Assembly (NCBI GenBank): GCA_963931925.1
Contig: OZ007567.1
Location: 83,774,677 to 83,838,676 of the forward strand
Source of the DNA: Onchidella celtica
Lineage: Eukaryota; Mollusca; Gastropoda; Systellommatophora; Onchidiidae
Direction of reading: 5' to 3'
Length of the DNA: 64,000 nucleotides
The notes under the pieces: model-generated
What the model was told of the DNA's origin: nothing
What the model saw: only the letters and a program-made list of their open reading frames with translations
Database searches by the model: none
Shown here: one piece after another, positions 1 to 11,700 of the stretch
Layout of the letters: each line of letters begins with the position of its first letter
How positions within the stretch are numbered: the stretch's first letter is position 1
Translations under genes and position numbers: made by a program

Positions 1-2033
1 TGGAAATAGTATCAGCAAGGGAATGTCATTATCATTTTTGCTTGTCCACTTATTTTCCAGTTTTTCTTGGTGTAAAGTAAGAGTGTTCAACTACTTTCCT
101 GATAACTGCTGGTCCAGTTCCAAGTCAAACAAAATAAAATAAAATGTAGTTGTACATTCTAGTGTGTGAGATTTAATTGCAAAATTATAACAAAAAATAT
201 GAATCACTTTAGATCATGGCTAGAGGGAAATATGTGAAAAATCAGTTAAACAGTCTCATATAAATTTACCCAAATTATGAAAAAGGGGAGGAGGGAGAGA
301 AGAAGATGTTCAGAGAATGACAGAACTAAAGATGTTAGAGTGATCAAGCATTGACCTGTAGACCAAAGCTTCTTTTATGAATGTTTCTACAGCTGAACTG
401 TTGGGCAGCCAGTTGAATGCCGGGATGTAAATCTTCTGTCTTTTACTGTCTTTTCTGTCCAAAGGGACTAGCGATAGTGAACCCAAAGACTAACGTCATC
501 CATCAGTAATACTTACTGCAGTTTTAACATAATCTGGCAAACCGAATACTAAGTCTCACTGTGATCTTTCTGTGTAGGATATTACTTGGTCTGTTGCCTT
601 TCACTTCCAATTCAAACAGCTTGGGATGAAGTATATACTATGGAAACATCTGTGTTAGTTTAAAATGTTCTTGATGGCATCTGAGTAGGGCCCACAATTT
701 CCTTCCAGTTTGTTGCAGGCTTTTTACATCCCTGTGAATGGTTCACACAATTCAAGTAAACCTAGGCTGTCACAGACCTCTTCCATGGATCTGTTGCAAA
801 CATGTTTGTAAATAAAATTCTTCACACTGTTTTTGTTTGGCCTAGTGAGTTGGCAACCTGCTCACACTGATTTATACTGTATTAAATTATCCCATGTACA
901 TAACATTGATTACCAAAATGATTTTCTTAACCAGGATACTTATGATGTTTTCTGAAAGGTGGGTACTTGGTTAGCCACAGGGACATTCTTATTCCTGTAG
1001 AAACATATTATCTCTGGTGTTGTTGCCTCCTTTTATTATATCATATATAATTATATTCTAAGTCTATCATTTTAGTTCAACATATGGTCAAATGAATTTC
1101 AAACCAATTTCAATCATGTTAGAAATAAAGGTCCAAAATCCAAGTTTCCTTCAACTGTAGGATTCTCGGCACATAGATATTAAATTAAATAACATTAATA
1201 GAAATGCAAAAGTTCCTCTGGAAACCAATGTTGGCATGCATCATAAATTGTGCCATAAACTTACAACAGCTATGGTGATACATTTCAGGCTGATTTGAAG
1301 CAATTTGAACATCAGTTAGGAATAAGATTAAAACGTAGTTTTGATATGTGTTCCATTTATATTGTATTTGGAGCATTAGTTTGCAGGTGTTGCTCAAATG
1401 AATCTTCTGCCACACCTGGGTATGGTTTTCTACCCCATTTATTGATGTCTTTCAGATAAACTTTTATTTGCCTTAGAAGCTAGGCAAAGTACATTATAAA
1501 GTACATGTAAAAGGTTCAGTGTTACATATGTCCTACCAAGATATTTCTTTTGATGATTTTTTCATGTGTGAGGTATAGCCAATACTGGGTACTTTGTATT
1601 GTGGAAAAGTCCTGTTGAAAAGCAGCTGGTCGTCTGTGTACTTCACCTACATTCACCAATGCTGGATCAGAGAAATACAGGATCAGATAAGCGAAAATCA
1701 GGATGTATTTTGGCAGGGTTCCATCTTTCTCAAATCTCCATGCCCCTTTTTTAAAAAAAATGATATTGAGGCCGGTGCTTTCTCATACTTTCCTAACTCT
1801 GCATAGTGACCTGTTTAAAGGAGATGAGAACAATGCCCAGTGACTGCAGCAAAGTACAATTTTAATTTATTCTCAGAATTATTCTAATAGTTTAAACCAG
1901 ATGAACAATTTTTAATTGTAAAAAAATTTAATACATGCACTTATATACTGGATGTCTGCCAGGCCACCATCAGCCTATGTTTTTGGACCTCTTATCATAT
2001 TTAAATATTTAAAAACCATAATTTTAACTACAG
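1..2033. other. noncoding, nothing recognised
   Basis: AT-rich sequence with only short open frames and no recognisable domain, RNA gene or repeat. It could be intron or 3' UTR of a gene to the left. Confidence 0.5.
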
Positions 2034-2159
2034 GAGATCTGCCATCCACACTGTTGACAACCTTTGCTGATAGTGGAACAACGAGGTTTGCAGTTCAGAG
2101 AAATACCACAAGGAATAGTGCAGAATTGCAAATCAGACAGGTCCCAGAAAATGTAGCAT
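2034..2159 (+). CDS. possible internal exon of an unknown plus-strand gene
   Basis: The stretch follows a pyrimidine/A-rich acceptor ending in CTACAG and is followed by the donor GTAAAG. Read with phase 1 in and phase 1 out it is open (126 bp, containing FADSGTTRFAVQRNTTR). I do not recognise the protein and found no partner exons nearby, so this could be chance. An expressed transcript or a conserved homologue would be needed to accept it. Confidence 0.22.
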
Positions 2160-5100
2160 GTAAAGTTGTAATTTTTAAATTGTCATTAACTTTGAGATTG
2201 ATTTTAAGGAAAAAAAGAAAGAGGGAAAGAGTAATTACTCCCGTATAAAAAATTCCTTCCAATATCCTTTACTGGTGCCTCCCACGGAAGACATAAACAA
2301 AATAATTTTACCATACAAGCTGAGAGCTCCCGAGAAACAAGAACTCACCACAGTACTGAAGTTCAACAAGTAACACAATTATGCACAGTAGAGGTGCTGA
2401 AAGTTCTTTCAACTCTGATTTGAAGTAAGGCTGCATGTCCAGTGTATGTGTATTTGAATGGTCAGTACATGTAGTAATCTTCTTTGAATGTCATTGAAAT
2501 TGCACACATTCCAAACTGTTGAAGAAAAAGTGCATTATAACCATGGGGTAATTTGCAGTAGAATGCATAAGTCTTCAAGTGTTGTGAGCTCTGAAATTAT
2601 TATCTCAATACTCATTCAACAGCAATAACCCCTTGTCATAGATGATTTTGTGTCATGCTGTGGTGTCCAAGAGTTGGAACAGTATGAATATACAGCTGTC
2701 ATCAATTTCTGATCAGAAAACCTGTACCATTTTCGTTTTGTTCAAAATGTGAATAAGTTTCTGCATTCTCGTTTCACTGTGATCACCACTTATCTCAACA
2801 AATGACATAGAGTGTTCATTATGACAATGCTGTCTTTCTTTTTGAAACAAGAAGACAGTGAAGTTGAAAGAAGATTCATTACCATTATTGCAGGAGTTAG
2901 CAGTCTTAATATCCTTCTTCATCAGCCTTGCAGACTGCAATAAGCACTTAGTTATAGCAGTGAAATTGACAGGAATTTTATGGGGAAAAAAAAGAATGAA
3001 AATTTGCTTTTAGTATGAAAGTAATAAAAGCAAATATGACAGAAATAGGAACTGTCGACTCTTGCCATTATGTGGAGCATTTGATAAAAAAAAACCCATT
3101 GGATTTAACAATTCTGGGTAGCATTATAATTTTAAATTTATTGCAGAACTAGTTTGTAATTTGAAAGTTTTGCTTGTGTTCAGTATCATTAACACAGTAT
3201 TCAGGTAAATTTTTCACTGAAGGAGATTTAAGATACAGGGTTGGTGTTCAGTATTTGCAACCAGTATCTAGTCACAATATGAACAATTCCTCTATGTGGT
3301 TTCAAGCTACATGTATTTCTGAGATCCCGGCCAAACAGTTGTACATCTAATACAATCCACTTACTTTTCGCCAGCCATGTTGATTTTGCGTTGAGGGAGT
3401 TGTCTGTTATAGGGAAGGGACAGAGGACCATGATGTGATAAGATTCAGATGTGAAAAGATGAAACAGTGTTTTGCTGTCATATATTATATCTATTGGTAG
3501 GTTTACAACTGTCTCTTCTACTCGGGGGGAAAGTGACAACAAACATTGCATTGATGTGACAACCACTAAATAGAGAAAAAAAAAACTACATGGAGAGGAA
3601 AATGTTTAAACATTTTGTTACAAAAGAATAGTAGTGCAGACAGTGGGAGTGACATCTTTCAGTTCTGAAGAAAAATTCGGCCAGAGCAAATGTTGGATAA
3701 CTATGATTGATTAAATTACAAAAACCTATAGCATACCCAAAGACTGTGTGAAGCAGTGGAGTAAAATTGTTCTTCCTGGTCCCTTAACCCTTTCACTGCT
3801 ACATATTCATGTTTCTCCAAGCCTTATGCTGAAAATATTTTTAAAATGCATGTCCTTATTACAGGTTATATGGTTTTAGTAGGACATGTTGCACATCAGC
3901 GGTGTATAAGCACTAGATTTTAGGATGTACAGTGAAAGTTCACAGCACACTTGCAGTTGCACTGCCAATATTAGATTGCACACAGTGCAGTCAAGAAGTT
4001 AGGGATAAAAGAAGAAAATGATGTCAGATATGATGTACATGTTAATTGTTATATCTGTGATGTGCCAATCTGAAGAAGTGTTAGGTTGGTCATTTTTGTC
4101 ATCCAGAGGGCATTAACTCATCCAGATTTGATTATAAACATGTTATACCTTTCAGCATTCTTTGACATCATGGAACAGTTACACTGCCTTCATTATTTAG
4201 AATTATGATGTTGAAGATTTGATGGCAGAGTGTATGTGAATAGTGTATGATCAATAATGCAACAGATTTGAGGCTGCAGATTTTTAGTAAATTCACATGT
4301 AGAGGTAATTGAATTTGCTTAGTTTACTTTCTGCCTACCTCATTTGCTGTCAATTCAGACATTAAAACATGCTAATTGAGGAATTGTGTTATTCAGTCAA
4401 GTCTTTCAGATTATCATTATGTACTGCATTTACCTTTTTGATGAATTTATTTTTTCATCTCACAGAGAGTCTTCTGTTGAATCAGATTGTAAAACTTTAA
4501 TGCTTATTTAATTTATATTGGGTTTGTGGGATTTGGAAATTAATTTAGGCTGCCTCAACTTTCCCTCAATGAATAATTCTCAAATGGCATTGGTAAGCTT
4601 GGTGCAGGGTGGTATATGAGAAATAATGAATTTGAAAATGAAAGCATTTTTATTGATTAAAATGGGCGAGTTGTCTTTTTTCTTGATTTTACATCAACTG
4701 AAATTACAAGAATCCAGAATGATCTTATACAAAACGGTAAGATTAAGAGAGTGTGACAATGATGGCTTGCTGTTTTTCTTTTGTTTTTATTTTCAGAAAA
4801 CATAAGAAGCAGCTGTTCTACTAAGTCTTGAAATTGTATTATAACATGTGTACCTAAAACATTGTGATTCAGATGTATTCATGTTACTCTTGGCAACAAG
4901 ATCTTTCAACAGATGGTGAAAGAATCACTCCAGTGGTGAGAAAATCAGGTGATGAGTGCATTGATAAACATATTTTAGGTCATTGTGCAGATTATCACAC
5001 CAACAATGAAGGGTAGATAGATGAATATTTAGTCGACAGGATATGAAACAAGCTTTACTCAATGCAGATGACAAAAAATTATAAAGATCTAATGCTGTAC

Positions 5101-7495
5101 GTTTAAGATTAACCCATTCCAGTACAGAGAAGCAGTACTCAATGATCAGTACATACAGGACCCATGAATTGCATGCGTCATCATCAAATCCAAAAAATTG
5201 CTGCATCCTATAGGACACTTATTACCACTAGTGTACATGGACATGTCTGTATTTTTTCATGAATGATACATGTAATTGTTTTCATTTTGTTTATTTTACT
5301 TTATCAGCAGCTGAAAATATATATATTTTTTTTTACTTCACTAGAAGGTCATTTAGGATCATGTATGCTCATCATGTCCAAGAGTTTGGTGGAGGGAAGA
5401 TGGACAGCTTATACTTAATTTGTTGGATTACCCATTGTTGAAATATATGCCAAGTCTGTTTGAAACATCACTGAGATTTTAGAATTTCTTTTCATTTGTT
5501 TTCCTGACTAGGAAATTTCAGATTTCAGTGTATTGATTATGACAAATGAAACTCATTTTTAATTAATTTGAACTGTTTAAACTGTACAGTGTATAATATT
5601 TTAAAAGACAGCCAATAAAATAATACTATTGCAGCAAAATTCCTGTTAATTCTGAATTCTTTTGTGTCTGTTATTGTTCATTTTTCCTGGGTTTAAGCAA
5701 AATTTAACCGTTTTGGCATGTCACGTATCTCACCCAACAAATATAAATCTAACAGAGTGAATTTGAGTAAAGAAAAATCCGTGTCTCATGCTGCTTGCCA
5801 TTTAATGTATTTTGTTTAATCAACTTTGTGCAGAAATGTGCAGTAGTCGATTTTAACCATTTCGAATGCAGTCTTTAAGACATTTTGTACCACACTTTTT
5901 TTCTTGCATGCCTATTGAGAATTCTTTACTAAGGTACTGCAGTATATTAGTATCAGAGCAGCATTTTTTGCATTAATATTGTGAAGGATGTTGTGGCTGG
6001 AGTGGGATCATTGTCTTTTAACAAGAACAGGTTTGAAAGAAGTGACCTTGTACATGGACCTGGAGTATTTAACATGCACCCAGAATTAAATTTAGCTCAT
6101 TCAGGGCACAGCCATTCTTAGGGAATATTTTGTCTTCTACTGAGCAGTTTCAGCCATACAAGAAAGTTATTTTTTTTCAGAAAACAAATAATGAAGTAAG
6201 AAAAGTTAAGGACTCCTTTTACATGTCTTTAGTTTGCAAATGGCACTGCAGCTTACTCAGTGCCAAATATTAGAATGGTGGTATGGTTTTGATACATGCA
6301 TTTTTGACACAGTAAATCGGATTTTAAAAAAATAAAGTGCTACAATTTAACTCAAATTTCTGTGACTTAGAAAAAACAAGACAGTGATCATATAACATTC
6401 AACAAAAACTGGGGAACTAGAGAAAAAGACATTTTCTTCTACATGTGCCTGGTTCACATGGTGAGAAGAAAAAAAAAACCCTACATTTAAAGTTCACTGT
6501 AACACAATCATAAACTGTTTGACACACAGGAATCTAGCCTGGCTGTCTCAGAATCCCTCTCTGATATATAACAGAAACGAGGCGATAGTATTCTTGTCCG
6601 TGGCACATACTGTATTAATCGGTTCATGCGTGATTGAGTGTGGTGGAGATGCAAAATGAAATCCATGAAAACAGCAGTGCACTATACTATAAAGAAAGCT
6701 GGAAAATAACAGACTCTGTGCATTGTTATTCAGTAGCCTACAAGGCCACACTTTATTTACAGTTTGTAACAATGGTGCATGACTTTGATTTTCTGACACA
6801 CCAAGGGACAAATGCTCATCTACAGCAAAGTTTGACAAATGTAGCAGATGTGTGGAAAAACTTCATTGTTTGTGTGAAATTTAAGTGCTCAAATAAAAAA
6901 TTATTTGACCTCCTTGGTTTGGCAGTCATACTATGGGATAACAGACATAACAACTAATCATCACCAAAAAGTCAAATTACCATTTTGAGCATCCATCCTT
7001 TGATGTAAAACCATGAGTTGTATCAGTTAACACAACAAAAAACTTTGTAGTAAGGACCATCCTTAAAGTACCCACAATCAATTTTGGGCATCTTTTTTAC
7101 ACCCCCCAACCATGTAAACTTTTCATATGCTTGGCTTCAACACCCCCTCCTCCATTGTACGTATATAATACAACCATTAGAACAATGCATGTCCATGGCA
7201 AGACTCGGATGTTTAAAACGGTTAAGTGACATTTTTGCACGGACTATCTGTTTCATTAGGTACATGGCTAATATAATTTTTATTTAACCCTGCAACCTCT
7301 CTTTTCAGGTTCCCCAAACTGATTTTGGAAAGTGGCTGCATCAATAAGTTTTGTCTTCCAATGGATAGATCTCAGTATTCCAAGAATTTTGATACCAACT
7401 TTGTCTCTGTATCTCCATATTTAAGAAAGTTGTGACATTTTAAATACATGTATTTTAAACTTTGTGGTAATTGTGTCATCGGCCTCGAAACCAAC
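2160..7495. other. noncoding, nothing firmly recognised
   Basis: About 5.3 kb of AT-rich DNA with scattered short ORFs on both strands, none resembling a known family. At 3785-3803 there is a TTAACCCTTTCACTG motif like a piggyBac-type end, but no inverted partner was found. It may be intergenic or a long 3' UTR. Confidence 0.45.
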
Positions 7496-8325
7496 TTTGA
7501 CCTCCCATAAAATGACGGTTTATTTAGCCATGGCATTAAAAATTCTCAGTATCCAAGACAAGGGGGTGTACACTACGCTTAATTTTTTTGGAGGGGTACA
7601 AACATAATACAAGCATCTCATTTTTCTTTTTTTAGTCAGCAAATGTCATCCGTCATTTTTTTTGTGAACTCTTACAGGGCAGACAAAAATAATTTTTTTT
7701 TAAAAATTGAAAAGGTCAACCGTGTCACCATTGACTTAGCACTAAGTGTTGGACAAAGGTGATGAAATCAAGCATTGGGTGAGTCTCTAAAACCAGTCGG
7801 CGCTTCCCTCCGAAACATGCCCCATGTCTCATCTTGGCATCCCCTTGTAATACAAAAGTTGAGGTTTATTTGCGTATTATTTTGCTCCTGATCAATAAAA
7901 GTTTCCGCTAGTTTCTCTGCCTACAAACATTTCAACAAATGATTTTCAAAAGAATTTCAACTTAAAACACAAAGAAAAATACATTAAATTAAACCTCATT
8001 TATCTGGCTTTCTGTGTAAGTTATTTTCAAACACGTGCGCTACATCAGATCGGACCACCGCGACCCTTTGTTGGGGAGGGGGGGGGGGGGGTCAATTCGG
8101 TACGCGCGGCTCAGAGTGAAAACGGCAAAACTATGTCCTGTTCAAGCTATAAACACACACAGCTAAACACATTAAACAATACAAAAGGAAGTATATTTTG
8201 TCAGAGGAAGGATTGAACTTTATTTTAATGTAGGACACATGGCGTTTCACATAAATACACAGCAGTAATAGCCTTGTAATGTTGGCCTAAAATTATGCCA
8301 AAACGGGATTTCGCCCCTTTAGCGG
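7496..8325. repeat. dispersed repeat family, copy A
   Basis: An 830-bp block closely matches 37,593-38,424 in the same orientation. Both copies share a start near CCCATAAAATGACGG, a middle with AACATGC(C/T)CCATGTCTC, and an end at CGCCCCTTTAGCGG. Weaker similarity continues leftward to about 7,370. I see no inverted ends, ORF or target duplication, so the class is unknown. This copy lies just downstream of the GTPBP10 stop codon and contains the nearest AATAAA on that strand, so it may supply the gene's poly(A) site. Confidence 0.75.
8219..8224 (-). terminator. candidate GTPBP10 poly(A) signal
   Basis: The plus-strand TTTATT reads AATAAA on the gene strand, about 255 nt beyond the stop codon at 8480. 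No AATAAA lies closer. It sits inside the dispersed repeat; the matching site in copy B is altered. Confidence 0.4.
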
Positions 8326-8479
8326 TCCAGTTTGGGGTACCTACTCTTTTTAGTTTAGTATCACAGTTGAAAAGTGTACGCATGCTTCCCAGAAACCTTT
8401 CCTCCTACCATGTGCCCTTTTCACAGGCTAGGATCGCCTCCCCCTGCACTTTATGGATGGCCCTTAAACATAATGTATG

Positions 8480-8721
8480 TCAGACTAATATTGTTTTCGA
8501 CTGTTCTTTAAATGTACTAAGATCATCCCCGATCTGCATCAATGATTTCCTTTTGCTCAGTTCCTCTGCCTTTTGTTGCTCTGCATAATCGTCCATAACC
8601 TCACGAATTCTGTTTTTGACAGTGAGAATGTTTTCATGTTTCATTGCTGCCATGGGTATGACATCATCAAACTTTACAAGATTTGTTGGATGCAGATCTT
8701 CACTCACTTGGTCTAGCGAAT
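8480..8721 (-). CDS. GTPBP10: GTPBP10 exon 9 (last, with stop)
   Basis: The acceptor TTTTTACAG at 8722-8723 joins in phase 1 to the preceding exon. The exon encodes the end of the G domain ([16 protein letters not shown], equivalent to the human IIPISAVTGEGI stretch) and a helical, lysine/glutamate-rich tail ending at the stop at 8480. The G5 SA dipeptide is replaced by AA. Confidence 0.9.
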
Positions 8722-11700
8722 CTGTAAAAATGAAGGTTCAAATTACTTCCCATGATTACCAAACTGTACAAGATTCTTAGGGCATGTGAAATTTTTCATC
8801 CTGTGCATTAAATTAGGTCTAAAGAAATGAACAATCACTATATGTCTACATGCTACAAACAACCATTAACAAAATGTTATTTTTGTCATTTGTGTGCTCT
8901 TTCTATTTCCCAAGACTAACTGGTTGTTTTCTCAAAAGAAGCATTTAAAGTAACATTAATCAAAGCATTAGCTAAACTGCAAGTACATGTAATGTGAGTA
9001 ATGTGCTGAAGAAAGTTTAGACATAAATCTAGTTTGAAAATAGCAAAGAAAAGGTCATATGTACCCTCACAAAAACATGGATACCATGCCAAATGTACCA
9101 TACCTGCAATCCAATATACTGTATATCATAATACATTAAAGGATATGTGCTTGTCTTAGAATAAAAGTCTTGGTTTATATTTAGGGGTATCTGTTGGTGA
9201 AAATTTTTGTTCCTTGGTTACTGAATGCTACATGTACCTGGCAAGTTTTTCACTAAATCCGTCAGTTTCTTCACCATATGACCAGATTTGTCTGTGTCAA
9301 TCTTGTTCAGTGTTAAGATAGATGGTTTTTCCACCATACCATGACCATATTCATCAAGCTCCTGAAGTTGGAGGACACAAACAGAACTTTGCCTTAAAAA
9401 AGCAATAAACTATGACAACTCTGCATACATGCATAATGAAAGCTGAAATCCTGTTGATCTGCTTCTTGCCATACAATTCACACTGTGTTTCACTGATCTT
9501 TTACTAGAGTTTGAAACTTCAAAGTATTCAACTGCTAATGGAACTTGGATAGAACGGCATTGAAAAGACCACTGCAAAATTCCTGTTCCAAACGAGGTCC
9601 TGTTATGGGCAAGGTCGAAGGGTAGCCACTCATATAAATAAAGAGCTTGTCCCGGCAGAAATTTCATTATCCCTACAGATTGAGCCTTGTTCTTTACACC
9701 CATATCCACTTCTTCCATTAAGTTTGCCTTTGTTTCGAGAGAAACGCTTTTTCTCTCCTTTGCTGCCATCATTAAATCGTTGTGCAATTTCTCATTCTCA
9801 AAAAGTGAATAGTGATGTGTTTGCTTGAAAGGTAGTGCAGCAGGTGACCACTGTCTTGGCCAGGCTTAGATCTGCACATGGGGCACACGCAGAATGACCA
9901 CTCCCTTACTCTTCAGTTTACACACGTGCCGGTTTGAGATCTTAGTTTTCGGAGGATCACTACTATTAGCATTTACACCTGATAGATTCAAACACACTTC
10001 CTCACATGCCACCCTCATAGGTTGCATATTCCCTCTCCGCCCATCTCCCGACAGATCTCTCAGCGCACATTATTTTGCTCAATGTATTCCGCGACGTGGG
10101 AACAGAAAATGCCGTTGCATCAGAGGTGTGCTTTATTTGCCACAACTGTAAACAACTTTTTTCACTTCTGAGAAGAGTGTATGAAAAGGGGATTTTAAAT
10201 TATGCCATTGCATCCGAGGTCCCGTCCGGTCCGAGGCTGTTATACTTGAGGTCTGCTGTAGTGATTTAATCCCCAAAGTTACAGAATCATATTTAAATCA
10301 AGGTTCTCACAAACCACAAGTGGCAAGGAAAGAATTTCTAGCCAAAATTTTGAAAGCTAAATACTCCTATCAGCTTTTACCACAGACGCCAATGACTTTG
10401 TCTATCATTAATGTGCTTTTGACCCATATCCAGGACATCATTGTAACTGATGAAAACATCTAACATGTAAAACTTTATTAAATAAAAGAGCCACATAGAC
10501 ATGGTTGTTGATACATTTATGATGCTGCTTTACCTGCTTTTGACACAAGTTAATACAATATGCCAGTCAAGAAAACTCATCATGTAATGGACATCCTTAG
10601 AGACCAAGACAATACAGTGTACATCTTTCCAACACAGTGGAATAAACTACTGCTTTGAAAGGAATTGCTGGGAAAATTTTTCATAATTACTGTCACGGTG
10701 ACCCTCTAAAGGTAACCACACGGATTTCTGTGTTCACCTTGAGATTTGTTTTAATACTTACAGGCATTCTAGTAAAAAAGCTGGTGGTTGAATATATTTC
10801 AGTAAATGCTACAATTTTGTGAATATTATTATCATGCACATACCTGCATGAGTAAGAGAAGGGTTTCAAAAGCCGTTCTTTCTGGATGTTGAGTAGACAA
10901 TTGAAAGTCGTTGATATCAAGTACATACAGTAACAATTTTGTTCTCTCTGCATGACGCAGAAACCTGATTCCCATCCCATAATTTTGATGAGCACCTTCT
11001 ATAAGTCCAGGTAGGTCTGCAACTGAAATCTGGAGCAAAAAACAATGAATCATTGATTTCATGCTATACACTCAAAAACATTTTCATTATCATTGATATG
11101 AATAAATTGAAAGCGGAGAGTCTGAAGTCTGTTTTAGCCAATTATCTTGGCTTTATTCAACATTCAACTGTAGTAGGATCAGAAGCATGATCCAGTTATA
11201 ATCCTTCTACCGAGCAATGGCGCTAGGAAGGACGAAATCGTTTATTGCAACGTCTGTGACGTCATCTCCGCACAGTGGTATTCATTAGTGGTGCGTTATT
11301 GTTCAACACAAGCAGATAGCAGATAGTTAGACAAACAGATAAAACAAACAGTACATGACGAGCGATTAAAGTAACACAAAGCACATAAACATAGCAACAT
11401 CACGACATTCTTCCCCCCTCAGGTAATCGGGGACATCATTAAACACGTTTTCAAAATTACAATGACCCCCAATTAATACTAGCGAACAAAAATGCAATGA
11501 AACGTTATTGTCACAAATTGCATCAAGTATGCATAGAAAAAGTCCTGGTGATCGTAGAGTTCAAGCTTCTCTGTTCCGTAAGTTATAAACCCTGGTCCGA
11601 ACAAAAGGACGGCGTTTTGGACTAGGTCTACTTTCATCAGGTGCTTCCGGTTGAATCTCAGAGTTTTCTTCTCTGAGAGAAGTCGAAGGGTTACTACCTG

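Noticed and set aside
3228..3566. 112-codon minus-strand ORF with fairly protein-like composition
   Set aside because: No recognisable domain, no splice or promoter context, and of a length expected by chance in 64 kb.
3785..3975. TTAACCCTTTCACTG as another piggyBac-type end
   Set aside because: The expected inverted partner with TTAA was not found; only a weak CAGTGAAAG occurs at about 3950.
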